This document shows positions 15,439 to 24,296 of a stretch of 64,000 nucleotides of DNA, piece after piece. Within the stretch, counting starts at the first letter, position 1. The number at the start of each line of letters is the position of its first letter. This DNA is from Novosphingobium sp. FSW06-99 (GTDB lineage: Bacteria; Pseudomonadota; Alphaproteobacteria; Sphingomonadales; Sphingomonadaceae). The position numbers and the translations under genes are program-made. The stretch is taken from contig NZ_KQ954256.1 of the NCBI RefSeq assembly GCF_001519065.1, forward strand, positions 1 through 64,000, read 5' to 3'. Under the pieces are notes generated by a model. The model did not search any database and was not told where the DNA came from. It saw nothing but the letters and a program-made list of their open reading frames with translations.

Positions 15439-16529
15439 GCCCCCACCGCCAGATGCACCGCCCGGCGATAAGCATCGACATTGGCGCGGTTCGCCACGTC
15501 AAAACGGGCCAGCCGGGCGCGCTGATCGGCCAGTCGGGCCGCGAACTGTGCCGGGTTGGCGCGCAACACCGTGCAAAGCCCCCGCACCGCCTGATCCAGA
15601 TCGCAATCCGGATAAAAGTGCCCGCTATCGTACAGCGCGGGCAGATTGTGGACCAGGGGATAGCCGCCGAACAGCGTGTCGAGCAATTCATGGCGCAGCG
15701 TACCGTCAAGGCTGTGCGTCACCACCACATCCGCCTTGACCGGCAGAAAGGCATACAGATCCTGATCGGCCCAGATCGTCAACAACCCCTGGCGATGCAC
15801 ATCGAGCCCGCCGGCCAGATGTTCGAATGCCACATGCCCGACCAACGCGCGCCCGTGGCGAAATTCCACCCGCGCAACCGCGCCGCGCCGTTCGCGGTGG
15901 AACCGCTCGATCGCCAGCAGCGGCAAGACCCCCATCGCACGCGGCGAGGTGTTGGGCGCATCGATCACGCAGCGCAACATGCCCCCCGCACGCGGCGCAT
16001 AGGGCAATGCAAACGCCGTGCCATGCACCCGGTCGTGCCAGCCGATCACCGAGGCGGACCAGACCGGCGGCACCAGCGCGACCGGGCAGCGATAGAGCGT
16101 GTGGAGCAGGCGGGCCTGATCGCCGAAGGTGTCACACGTCCACACCGCATCATGGCACTGCACCGGGCCAAACGGTGTTGCAGGCGCAAACAGCGCCTCG
16201 TCGACCCACCGCGCATAAGGATTTTCGGGCAGGAACAGCACATAGCGTCCGCCCCGCGCGCGCAAGGCGGCAATCGCCGCCAGCGGCATGTCGGTTTCCA
16301 CCGCAATCACCAGATCGCACATCCGCGCGGCCATGGCGGGCAGCACCACGTCAAACCCAGCAATCTGCCCGGCACCGGCATCGGCATCGGCATGGGTGTC
16401 GACAAGCACCAGCCGCGCGTCCGCGATGCCATGACCAAGCACTTCGAGCAGATGCCACGCCGCACGGTTGGCGCGGGCCACGGTCAGGCCATCTGCCCCG
16501 CCCCATGCAAACGCCACTCCCACTTGCAT
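15435..16529 (-). CDS. DUF2827-like paralogue
   Basis: A 364-residue protein whose C-terminal half aligns with its neighbour: DTLFGGYPLVHNLPALYDSGHFYPDCDLDQAVRGL corresponds to the neighbour's HGGYPLIHNSDML region. The N-terminal half is more divergent and lacks the WENGLGQN block, so specificity has probably shifted. The ATG at 16529 is chosen because of a purine-rich AGGGG just upstream; the frame remains open to 16589. It is upstream in a two-gene operon with the DUF2827 gene. Confidence 0.72.
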   Translation of the reverse strand: MQVGVAFAWGGADGLTVARANRAAWHLLEVLGHGIADARLVLVDTHADADAGAGQIAGFDVVLPAMAARMCDLVIAVETDMPLAAIAALRARGGRYVLFLPENPYARWVDEALFAPATPFGPVQCHDAVWTCDTFGDQARLLHTLYRCPVALVPPVWSASVIGWHDRVHGTAFALPYAPRAGGMLRCVIDAPNTSPRAMGVLPLLAIERFHRERRGAVARVEFRHGRALVGHVAFEHLAGGLDVHRQGLLTIWADQDLYAFLPVKADVVVTHSLDGTLRHELLDTLFGGYPLVHNLPALYDSGHFYPDCDLDQAVRGLCTVLRANPAQFAARLADQRARLARFDVANRANVDAYRRAVHLAVGA

Positions 16530-16615
16530 GCCCCTGCGCGGCCCTTTTCCCGATCGATCGGGCCAAGGATAGGCCGGCGCCCCGCGCACGACATCAGGAG
16601 AAAGACCTATTCCGG

Positions 16616-17059
16616 TTACAAATCCTTGCGATGCAATTCGAGCAGTTCGGGCGGCAACCGCAAGGTCGATGCGACCAGCCGGGTTTCGAGCAGCAGATAG
16701 ACCAGCGCGACCATCAAAAGGCTGATCGCCGCAAAAAAACTGACCTGGGTCGCGGTGCGCAGTTCCACGCCCAGCAATTCGCCCAGAAACAGCATGCCCA
16801 CGGTAATCCCGATGCCGATCCCGCTGAGCACCAGCACCAGCAAGGCATTGCCGATCAGCGCGATGCGCCGGTCGACATAGCGCATCTCGATCACCACCAC
16901 GTCGTGTTCGAGCCCCTTGGTCTTGGCATGGAGCACTTGCAGGCTGCGCGAACGATCGACAATCCGGCCAAGCCGGGTGGTCAGGATGTTCATGATATTG
17001 CCGATCGCGACCAGCACGAAAACCGGCGCGAGCGATAGCTGGATGGTCTGTGCGATCAT
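16616..17059 (-). CDS. DUF2721 membrane protein
   Basis: A 147-residue inner-membrane protein of the DUF2721 family, function unknown. The start is taken at MIAQTIQLSLAPVFVLVAIGNIMN (17059); upstream codons would overlap the neighbouring TonB gene. Three hydrophobic stretches are visible (residues about 10-28, 72-98, 110-130) flanking a conserved basic segment, TRLGRIVDRSR. It is 26 bp downstream of the TonB-like gene on the same strand. Confidence 0.85.
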   Translation of the reverse strand: MIAQTIQLSLAPVFVLVAIGNIMNILTTRLGRIVDRSRSLQVLHAKTKGLEHDVVVIEMRYVDRRIALIGNALLVLVLSGIGIGITVGMLFLGELLGVELRTATQVSFFAAISLLMVALVYLLLETRLVASTLRLPPELLELHRKDL

Positions 17060-17085
17060 GCGGCTGTCATGACAGACGCCACGCG

Positions 17086-17832
17086 CTACTTCCAGAAAAA
17101 CGATTGCCGCCAACCATAGCTGGCCTCGATCGGATCGCCGTTCTGATCGAGCGCGGGGTGAAAGCGGAAGCGGGCGCGGGCCAGCGTGCAGGTTACCGCA
17201 TCGGCATCGGGATCGCCGCTGGGCTGGTGCACGCGGCAGGCGGAAACATGGCCATCGGTGCCCACGGTCAGCACGACGATCACCGCCGTGCCAAGCCGTT
17301 TGGCGCGGCCCGCCACGGCATAGTCGCTCTCGGCCAGATCGCCCGCGATCTTGACCGGTTTGGTCGCCACATAGCGCCCGCCGCCGCCGTTGCCCGTGCC
17401 GCCACTGCCCGTGCCCGCGCCGCTGCTGGCGCCGCCGGTGCCTTCGCCGCCGGTGCTCGCGCCCGAACGCACATCGCTGCCGACCCCCGCGACCGGCGCG
17501 GCGGGCGGTTCCGCCATCGGCAGGCGCGCGGGCGGCGCCACGATCTGATCGGCCTGCGCGCGCAGCCCCGCTGTGCCGCTGGCGCCCTCGCGCTGATGGC
17601 TGTGGGTGGCCGGGGCGGGCGGTGGTGGCGGCGTCTTTTCGGGGGTCACCGTGGCCGTCAGCACCGGGAGCCGTTGCGCGTCGCCAACCAGCGCCTGCAC
17701 CCCGCCAAAGGCCCGCACCAACGCGATGCCAAGCACCACATGCGCCAGCACGATCAGCACCAGCAGCGCCCCGCGCACCCGCCCTGGCAAGGCGGGCGCA
17801 TCGGCAAACCGGGTGGGCAACGAACGGGCCAT
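17086..17832 (-). CDS. TonB-family energy transducer
   Basis: A 248-residue TonB-like protein that would couple proton-motive force to outer-membrane receptors. One N-terminal membrane span (about residues 20-42) is followed by a PPPPPAPA proline stretch and a Gly/Ser/Thr-rich linker, then a C-terminal domain with GTAVIVVLTVGTDGHVSACRVHQPSGD and ARARFRFHPALDQNGDPIEASY, the TonB-C pattern. No exbB or exbD is adjacent, so it is an orphan TonB paralogue. It may serve the TonB-dependent receptor at 54-56 kb, but nothing here shows that. Confidence 0.85.
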   Translation of the reverse strand: MARSLPTRFADAPALPGRVRGALLVLIVLAHVVLGIALVRAFGGVQALVGDAQRLPVLTATVTPEKTPPPPPAPATHSHQREGASGTAGLRAQADQIVAPPARLPMAEPPAAPVAGVGSDVRSGASTGGEGTGGASSGAGTGSGGTGNGGGGRYVATKPVKIAGDLAESDYAVAGRAKRLGTAVIVVLTVGTDGHVSACRVHQPSGDPDADAVTCTLARARFRFHPALDQNGDPIEASYGWRQSFFWK

Positions 17833-17845
17833 GGCCGCAGTACTA

Positions 17846-18640
17846 TCAGGTTTCGAGCAGGCTGTCCTCGCGCGCCAGGCTCAACAGCGTCAGGCCGTGG
17901 GCGCGCGCCTGATCAACCGCCATCGTCGAAGCCGCCGAAATCGTCGCCAGCACCGGCACATTGGCGATCACCGCCTTTTGCACCAGTTCGAAACTGCAGC
18001 GCGCGGTCAGCACGACAAACCCGGTGGCCGGGTCAATCCCGGCACGGGCCAACGCCCCGATCAGCTTGTCGAACGCATTGTGTCGCCCGACATCTTCGCG
18101 CACCATGCGGATGGTGCCATCGGGATCGCAGAACGCCGCCGCATGCGCAGCGCGGGTGATGCGCCCCAGCGTCTGATGATCGCCCAGCGCCGCCACCGCG
18201 CGGAACACCGCCGCCTTGGCCACATCCAGCCGCGCCGACACCGGGACCAGCGGGCGCAGCACTTGTTCCAGGCTTTCGATCCCGCACAGACCGCAACTAC
18301 CCTCGGCCAGCCGCAGGCGCGCGCGCTCGATCAGTGGCCCGGCAGCAGGCGCGTCGAGCGTAACCCGCAGCATCCAGCCGCCGTCGGGCACCGCAAAGGC
18401 ATCGGCGGCAACAAATTCGCCGGCCCGCCCGATCAGTTGTTCGGACAGGCAGAACCCCAGCGCATAGTCGGTCAGATCGGCGGGGGTCGCCATCATCACG
18501 GCATAGCCGATGCCGTTTATCTCGATCGCCACCGGCGCTTCCTCGACCAGCGCGCGGGTCAGCGCGCGCGGATCGGCGCCATTGGCAAAATATTCGGTGA
18601 CCGGGCTTTCGCGTGCGCCGTCAACCGGCATCGCAACCAT
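17846..18640 (-). CDS. fdhD: Formate dehydrogenase sulfurtransferase FdhD
   Basis: FdhD (FdsC) transfers sulfur from a cysteine desulfurase to the molybdenum cofactor before it is inserted into formate dehydrogenase. The 264-residue protein carries the CxxC motif in GSCGLCGIESLEQ, EEAPVAIEINGIGYAVMMATP near the N terminus, and REDVGRHNAFDKLIG, all family hallmarks. The start overlaps the fdsD coding end by about 20 bp; ATG 18640 and ATG 18631 are both possible. It is the last gene of the operon, as in the fdsGBACD operon of Cupriavidus. Confidence 0.95.
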   Translation of the reverse strand: MVAMPVDGARESPVTEYFANGADPRALTRALVEEAPVAIEINGIGYAVMMATPADLTDYALGFCLSEQLIGRAGEFVAADAFAVPDGGWMLRVTLDAPAAGPLIERARLRLAEGSCGLCGIESLEQVLRPLVPVSARLDVAKAAVFRAVAALGDHQTLGRITRAAHAAAFCDPDGTIRMVREDVGRHNAFDKLIGALARAGIDPATGFVVLTARCSFELVQKAVIANVPVLATISAASTMAVDQARAHGLTLLSLAREDSLLET

Positions 18641-18902
18641 TGTCCAGCACATCCGCAGCGCGGTTGCGATTGGGCGAAGATGCCCCCAGCGCCAGCCGTT
18701 CGAGCGCGGCGATCGCCACCGCATCGAGCCCGTCGGGCCCATGCGCCAGCAACTGTTCCTGCATGCGCATCGACCAGAACGCGTGGACATGGTCGGCCAC
18801 CGCGGCGACCTGGTCCTTGTCATGAACCAGGTTGCGCGCGATCTGGTTGATCATCGTCACCAGCTTGGCGGTGGTGTCGACATGGTGGGCCACGCCGGTC
18901 AT
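18621..18902 (-). CDS. fdsD: NAD-dependent formate dehydrogenase delta subunit
   Basis: A 93-residue small subunit of soluble formate dehydrogenase. The conserved segment LVTMINQIARNLVHDKDQVAAVADHVHAFWSMRMQEQLL is typical of FdsD. Its ATG overlaps the fdsA stop codon (ATGA). FdsD has no cofactor and is thought to help assembly or Mo-cofactor insertion. Confidence 0.93.
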   Translation of the reverse strand: MTGVAHHVDTTAKLVTMINQIARNLVHDKDQVAAVADHVHAFWSMRMQEQLLAHGPDGLDAVAIAALERLALGASSPNRNRAADVLDNGCDAG

Positions 18903-21742
18903 TCCGCCGCCTCGACAGCGATGCGCCGCGACAGACCGGCCTGCGCTTCATAGTCAAGCTGCCACTGGCTCGGCCCGTTCGAGGGGGTGATCTGCACCGC
19001 CGTCACTTTGTATTCGGGGCAATTGGTGGCCCAGTCGGAATTGTCGGTGGTGATCACGTTGGCCTGGGTGGTGGGGTGGTGGAACGTGGTATAGACCACG
19101 CCCGGCGCCACCCGGTCGGTCACCGTCGCGCGCAAGGTGGTCTCGCCCGCGCGGCTGGCCAGCCGCACCCAGTCGCCGCTGCGGATGCCCCGGTTGTCGG
19201 CATCCGACGGGTGGATTTCGAGCAAGTCTTCGGGATGCCATGCGGTGTTTTCGGTGCGCCGGGTCTGCGCGCCGACGTTGTATTGCGACAGGATGCGCCC
19301 GGTCGTCAGCAGCAGCGGGTATCGCGGCCCGGTGCGTTCGTCGGTCGGGATATATTCGGTCACCACGAATTTGCCCTTGCCGCGCACAAAGCCATCGACA
19401 TGCATGATCGGCGCGCCATCGGGGAACGCGGCGTTGACCGGCCATTGCAGCGAGCCTTCCCGGTCCAGTCGGTCAAAACTGACGCCTGCAAACGTCGGCG
19501 TAAGCCGGGCGATTTCATCCATGATCTGCGACGGATGGGCATAGTTCCAGTCCAGCCCCAGCGCCCGCGCCAGCAACTGGGTGACTTCCCAGTCTTCGTA
19601 TCCGTTCAGCGGTTCCATCACCTTGCGCACCGGCTGGATGCGGCGTTCGGCGTTGGTGAAGGTGCCGTTCTTTTCCAGGAACGTCGATCCGGGCAGGAAG
19701 ATATGCGCATAGTTGGCGGTTTCGTTCAGGAAGATATCCTGCACGATCACGCATTCCATCGCTTCCAGCCCGGCCACGACATGTTTGGTGTCGGGGTCGG
19801 ACTGCACGATGTCCTCGCCCTGGATATAGAGCCCCTTGAACAGGCCATCGACCGCCGCATCGAGCATGTTGGGAATGCGCAGACCCGGTTCGGGATCGAT
19901 CCGCACGCCCCATTCGGCCTCGAACAGCGCGCGCGCGTCTGGGTCGGAGACGTGGCGATAGCCCGACAATTCATGCGGGAACGAGCCCATGTCGCAGGCG
20001 CCCTGCACATTGTTCTGCCCGCGCAGCGGGTTCACGCCCACGCCGCGCCGCCCGATATTGCCCGTCGCCATCGCCAGGTTGGCAATCGCCATCACTGTCG
20101 ACGAACCCTGGCTGTGTTCGGTCACGCCCAGCCCGTAATAGATCGCGCCATTGCCGCCGGTGGCAAACAACCGCGCCGCGCCGCGCACCAGTTCGGCCTC
20201 CACGCCGATCACCGGCGCCAGGAATTCGGGGCTGTGTCGCGGGTCGGACACGAATTCCACCCAGTCGCCGAATTCATCCATGTCGCACCGTTCGCGCACG
20301 AACGCTTCATCGACCAGCCCTTCGGTCACGATCACATGCGCCATCGCGGTCAACACCGCGACATTGGTGCCGGGGCGCAACGGCAAGTGATAGTCGGCCT
20401 CGATATGCGGCGAACGCACGATATCGGTGCGGCGCGGATCGATCACGATCAGCTTTGCCCCCTGCCGCAGCCGCTTTTTCATGCGGCTGGCAAACACCGG
20501 GTGCCCGTCGGTGGGGTTGGCGCCGATCACCAGCATCACGTCGCTGTCTTCGACACTGTCGAAATCCTGCGTGCCGGCAGAGGTGCCAAAGGTGTTCTTC
20601 AGCCCATACCCGGTGGGCGAATGGCACACCCGCGCGCAGGTATCGACATTGTTGGTGCCAAACCCTGCGCGCACCAGTTTCTGCACGAGGAAACCTTCCT
20701 CGTTGGTGCAGCGGCTCGACACGATGCCGCCCAGCGCGTTGTTGCCGTATTTGGCGGCGATCCGCTTGAATTCGCTGGCCGCGTGGCCCAGCGCCTCTTC
20801 CCAGCTCACTTCGCGCCAGGGGTCGGTCACATGCGCGCGGATCATCGGTTTGGTCATGCGGTCCTGATGGCGCGCATAGCCCCAGGCGAACCGGCCCTTG
20901 ACGCAACTGTGCCCGCGATTGGCCTTGCCGTCCTTCCACGGCACCATGCGCACCACCTGTTCGCCGCGCATTTCGGCGCGGAAGGTGCAGCCAACGCCGC
21001 AATAGGCGCACGTGGTCACCACCGACCGTTCGGGCTTGCCGATCTCCTTGACCGCCTTTTCGTTCAGCGTCGCGGTCGGGCAGGCCTGCACACAGGCGCC
21101 GCACGATACGCATTCGGAACTCATGAAATTGTCGCTGGCCACGCCCGCGCTGACTTTCGAGCCAAACCCGCGCCCCTCGATGGTCAGCGCAAAAGTCCCC
21201 TGCACTTCCTCGCAGGCGCGCACACAGCGCGAACAGGCAATGCATTTGGACGGGTCGAAATCGAAATAGGGGTTCGAGGTATCCGCCACCTCGCCCAGAT
21301 GGTTGGCGCCGTCATAGCCATAGCGCACGTCGCGCAGGCCGACATTGGCGGCCATGTCCTGCAATTCGCAATCGTTGTTGGCGCTGCAGGTCAGGCAATC
21401 GAGCGGGTGGTCGGAAATATACAGTTCCATCACCCCCCGGCGCAGCTTTTGCAGCCGGGCGGTTTCGGTGTGCACCACCATGCCCTCATTCACCAGCGTG
21501 GTGCACGATGCGGGCGTGCCGCGCATGCCGTCGATCTCGACCAGACACAGGCGGCATGAACCGAACTGTTTGAGATTGTCGCTGGCGCACAATTTGGGGA
21601 TCGCCCCGCCCGACAGCGCCGCCGCGCGCATGACGGTGGTGCCGGCCGGAACGCTGACCGCGCGCCCGTCGATCGACAAGCTGACGGTGGTATCGCTGTG
21701 AACTGCGGGGGTGCCGAAATCGGCCTGGGGTTCATAGCCCAT
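18899..21742 (-). CDS. fdsA: NAD-dependent formate dehydrogenase alpha subunit
   Basis: FdsA oxidises formate to CO2 at a bis-MGD molybdenum site and passes electrons through a chain of Fe-S clusters to FdsB. The 947-residue product has an N-terminal 2Fe-2S ferredoxin domain (Cys near 52, 63, 66, 80), a NuoG-like cluster (HPLDCLTCSANNDCELQ), two 4Fe-4S ferredoxin motifs (CIACSRCVRAC; CVSCGACVQAC), the CAYCGVGC cluster, and Cys373 in RVCHSPT as the expected Mo ligand. I prefer the ATG at 21742 because AAGGA lies 8 bp upstream; 21748 is the other option. It overlaps the mobA end by a few bases. Confidence 0.97.
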   Translation of the reverse strand: MGYEPQADFGTPAVHSDTTVSLSIDGRAVSVPAGTTVMRAAALSGGAIPKLCASDNLKQFGSCRLCLVEIDGMRGTPASCTTLVNEGMVVHTETARLQKLRRGVMELYISDHPLDCLTCSANNDCELQDMAANVGLRDVRYGYDGANHLGEVADTSNPYFDFDPSKCIACSRCVRACEEVQGTFALTIEGRGFGSKVSAGVASDNFMSSECVSCGACVQACPTATLNEKAVKEIGKPERSVVTTCAYCGVGCTFRAEMRGEQVVRMVPWKDGKANRGHSCVKGRFAWGYARHQDRMTKPMIRAHVTDPWREVSWEEALGHAASEFKRIAAKYGNNALGGIVSSRCTNEEGFLVQKLVRAGFGTNNVDTCARVCHSPTGYGLKNTFGTSAGTQDFDSVEDSDVMLVIGANPTDGHPVFASRMKKRLRQGAKLIVIDPRRTDIVRSPHIEADYHLPLRPGTNVAVLTAMAHVIVTEGLVDEAFVRERCDMDEFGDWVEFVSDPRHSPEFLAPVIGVEAELVRGAARLFATGGNGAIYYGLGVTEHSQGSSTVMAIANLAMATGNIGRRGVGVNPLRGQNNVQGACDMGSFPHELSGYRHVSDPDARALFEAEWGVRIDPEPGLRIPNMLDAAVDGLFKGLYIQGEDIVQSDPDTKHVVAGLEAMECVIVQDIFLNETANYAHIFLPGSTFLEKNGTFTNAERRIQPVRKVMEPLNGYEDWEVTQLLARALGLDWNYAHPSQIMDEIARLTPTFAGVSFDRLDREGSLQWPVNAAFPDGAPIMHVDGFVRGKGKFVVTEYIPTDERTGPRYPLLLTTGRILSQYNVGAQTRRTENTAWHPEDLLEIHPSDADNRGIRSGDWVRLASRAGETTLRATVTDRVAPGVVYTTFHHPTTQANVITTDNSDWATNCPEYKVTAVQITPSNGPSQWQLDYEAQAGLSRRIAVEAAE

Positions 21743-22268
21743 GGGCATTGTCCTTCAGGGCGGCAAAATCCGCCGGAGTGTTGATATTGGCTGGCATGCG
21801 CGACAAAGTAACCGCGCGCGCGCCGATCTGTGCGGCAAAGGCGCGCACGGCATGAACCTCGTCCTGTGCCAGAAACGCATCGAGTGCATCGCGCACGGCG
21901 ACAGGCCACAGCCCGATTACCGGCGCATCACCCGCAATGGCAGGCGCGGGCGACAGTTCGCCGATCAGGTCGGGCGGCAAGGCAAAGCCATCGACCGGGA
22001 TCGACAGCACCGCGTCAAACCCGTGCGCGGCGGCATGGTGAAGCGCGCCGTTGAGCCCGCCGAGCGGGCCCAAAGCGGCCTGCGGACGATCCGCCACCAC
22101 CGACGCCGGTGCCTCCGCGCGCCCTGCCACCACCACCGCCTCGCACTGGGCCGCCAATGTGGCCACCGCGCGATCGAGCAACGTGTGCCCGCCCAGTTCG
22201 GCCAGCGCCTTGTCGCTGCCGAACCGACGCGAGCGGCCACCGGCCAGCACAACGCCCAGCACGCGCAT
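21732..22268 (-). CDS. mobA: Molybdenum cofactor guanylyltransferase
   Basis: MobA joins GMP to molybdopterin, giving the guanine dinucleotide cofactor used by FdsA. The 178-residue product starts MRVLGVVLAGGRSRRFGSDKAL, the nucleotide-binding signature, followed by LGGHTLLDRAV and SIPVDGFALPP. The ATG at 22268 overlaps the fdsB stop (TGATG). The gene lies between fdsB and fdsA, an unusual insertion that splits the standard fdsGBA order and couples cofactor maturation to the enzyme's own transcript. Confidence 0.92.
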   Translation of the reverse strand: MRVLGVVLAGGRSRRFGSDKALAELGGHTLLDRAVATLAAQCEAVVVAGRAEAPASVVADRPQAALGPLGGLNGALHHAAAHGFDAVLSIPVDGFALPPDLIGELSPAPAIAGDAPVIGLWPVAVRDALDAFLAQDEVHAVRAFAAQIGARAVTLSRMPANINTPADFAALKDNAHGL

Positions 22269-23812
22269 CACTCCGCCGCCTCTTGCGCAGGCGCGGGCAG
22301 GCCGAAATCCTCGGGAAAATTGCGCAAGGCCGACAGCACCGGATAAGGTGTGAACCCGCCCAGCGCGCACAGCGAGCCGAACTTCATCGTTTCGCACAAG
22401 TCTTCGAGCAGGCCGATGTCATCGGTCAGCGAGCGCGCCGCCTTGCGCGCATTGTGCATCTGCGGCAGCGTTTCGACCGCGTCGACCTGCCGCCCGCTGC
22501 GCGCGCGAATGCGGTCGAGCACTTCGACCCCACGCGTCGAACCGATCCGGCACGGGGTGCATTTGCCACAGCTTTCCGCCGCGCAGAACGACATCGCGAA
22601 ACGCGCCAGCGCGCTCATGTCGGCGGTGTCGTCAAACACGCTCAGCCCGGCATGGCCGATCAACCCGTCGGCGGCGGCGAACGTTTCATAATCGAACGCC
22701 AGATGGAATTCTTCGGGCGTGTGATAGGCGCCCAGCGGCCCGCCCACCTGCACCGCGCGGACCGGGCGCCCGCTGGCGGTGCCGCCGCCGATATCCATCA
22801 CCAGCTCGCCCAGGGTAATGCCAAAGCCCACCTCGAACAGCCCGCCATGGCGCACATTGCCCGCAATCTGGATCGGCATCGTGCCGCGCGACCGGCCAAA
22901 CCCGACCGCGGCATAGCGCGATGCGCCATGCGCCAGAATCCACGGCACCGCCGCCAGCGTCAGCACATTGTTGACCACCGTCGGCTTGCCGAACAGCCCT
23001 TCGAGCGCGGGCAGCGGCGGTTTGGCGCGCACTTCGCCGCGCTTGCCCTCCAGGCTGTTGAGCAACGAGGTTTCCTCGCCGCAGACATAGGCCCCCGCAC
23101 CCACGCGCACTTCAACGCTGAACGGTGCAATGATCGCCGCCGCCAGCCGCGCCGCCGCCTGCATCTTGGCGATCGCATGGGGATATTCGCTGCGGATATA
23201 GACATAACCCTGCTGCGCGCCGACTGCGAGCCCGGCGATCGCCATGCCTTCGATCAGCATGAAGGGATCGCCCTCCATCACCATGCGGTCGGCAAACGTC
23301 GCGCTGTCGCCTTCATCGGCATTGCACACGATATATTTGCGCGGGTCGGCGGCCTTGGCCACGGTGGTCCACTTGATCCCGGCGGGAAAGCCTGCCCCGC
23401 CGCGCCCGCGCAGGCCCGACTGGGTCACTTCGGCAATCGTCGCCTCGCCGCCCAGATCGCGCGCGCGGGCCAGCCCGGCCCAGCCGCCGGTCGCGGCATA
23501 GTCGTCGAGGCTGAGCGGACGGGTCTTGCCGGCACGCACAAAGGTAAACCGCTGTTGGCGCGCGATGAACGGATGCGCCTCGATCCGTCCGATGCCCAGC
23601 GCGCTGGTGCCGGCGAGCACCGCCGCCACGTCCGCCGGGGTCAGCGGGCCAAACCCCTGCCCGTCGATTTCGGCCAGCGGTTCGAGCCAGTGCATGCCCC
23701 AGCTCGACACCCGTTCGACGGTGCACCCGGCCTGCGCAAAGGCGGCGGCGACGGCGTCTGCACCACAGGCCAGTGCCAGCGCGTCGTCGCTGATCCGTAC
23801 CGTCACGCTCAT
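22268..23812 (-). CDS. fdsB: NAD-dependent formate dehydrogenase beta subunit
   Basis: FdsB is the NuoF/HoxF-like diaphorase subunit that binds NAD+ and FMN and a 4Fe-4S cluster. The 514-residue product carries a divergent N-terminal thioredoxin-like part, then SGLRGRGGAGFPAGIKW (NADH/FMN binding), CNADEGDSATFADRM, and the cluster motif ESCGKCTPCRIG. The start at 23812 is marked by the ATGA overlap with fdsG; the frame is open further upstream, but that extension is a shadow of fdsG. Order and composition identify a soluble diaphorase-type formate dehydrogenase rather than a membrane-bound form. Confidence 0.97.
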   Translation of the reverse strand: MSVTVRISDDALALACGADAVAAAFAQAGCTVERVSSWGMHWLEPLAEIDGQGFGPLTPADVAAVLAGTSALGIGRIEAHPFIARQQRFTFVRAGKTRPLSLDDYAATGGWAGLARARDLGGEATIAEVTQSGLRGRGGAGFPAGIKWTTVAKAADPRKYIVCNADEGDSATFADRMVMEGDPFMLIEGMAIAGLAVGAQQGYVYIRSEYPHAIAKMQAAARLAAAIIAPFSVEVRVGAGAYVCGEETSLLNSLEGKRGEVRAKPPLPALEGLFGKPTVVNNVLTLAAVPWILAHGASRYAAVGFGRSRGTMPIQIAGNVRHGGLFEVGFGITLGELVMDIGGGTASGRPVRAVQVGGPLGAYHTPEEFHLAFDYETFAAADGLIGHAGLSVFDDTADMSALARFAMSFCAAESCGKCTPCRIGSTRGVEVLDRIRARSGRQVDAVETLPQMHNARKAARSLTDDIGLLEDLCETMKFGSLCALGGFTPYPVLSALRNFPEDFGLPAPAQEAAE

Positions 23813-24264
23813 GCCACTTGCTCCACCAGCGCCGACAGTTTGGCCGTATCGAGCCGCGCGTGCAGCGTTTCGCCGATCATCGCATTGGGCCCGACACTGC
23901 ACAGCCCCAGGCAATAGACCGTTTCTATGCTCACGCGTGTCTCGTCCACCAGCCCCGCCGCCAGCGCCTCGACCCCGCGGGCCTGGCAGCTTTCGGCGCG
24001 GCACAGCTTGATCACCGGGCGGGTGGCCGGGGCCGTGTGGAAATCGTGGTAGAAACTGATCACCCCGTGCACTTCGGCGCGGCTGATATTCAGCGCCTCG
24101 GCAATTGCCGGGATGGCCCCTTCGGGCACGTAGCCCAGTGCAGCCTGAATATCGTGCAGAATCGGCAGCAAGGGGCCTTCGCGGCCCGCATGCGCGGCCA
24201 GAATGCGGTCGATCTCGGCATCGATTGCGGCGGAGGTCGTGGTCATGGTGCGGTTTATAGCCAT
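23809..24264 (-). CDS. fdsG: NAD-dependent formate dehydrogenase gamma subunit
   Basis: FdsG is a NuoE-like 2Fe-2S subunit. Visible features are LPILHDIQAALGYVPEGAIP, AEVHGVISFYHDFH, and the cluster ligands in LCRAESCQARG and VYCLGLCSVGPN. Two starts are plausible: the ATG at 24264 (151 residues) and one six codons later at 24246, which begins MTTTSAAID. Neither has a clear Shine-Dalgarno. A TATAAA-like hexamer lies just before the second ATG, which would suit a leaderless message, but this is speculative. The gene follows the LysR regulator by about 30 bp. Confidence 0.93.
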   Translation of the reverse strand: MAINRTMTTTSAAIDAEIDRILAAHAGREGPLLPILHDIQAALGYVPEGAIPAIAEALNISRAEVHGVISFYHDFHTAPATRPVIKLCRAESCQARGVEALAAGLVDETRVSIETVYCLGLCSVGPNAMIGETLHARLDTAKLSALVEQVA

Positions 24265-24296
24265 GGTTTGCAACATCGACGATCTACCCACTCGGG

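Noticed and set aside
19076..21559. A long plus-strand frame opposite fdsA
   Set aside because: Composition reflects third-position GC bias; fdsA on the other strand has all cofactor motifs.
18899..21742. Reading fdsA as NuoG of complex I
   Set aside because: The CHSPT molybdenum-ligand motif and the fdsGBD/fdhD/mobA context identify formate dehydrogenase; no other nuo genes are present.
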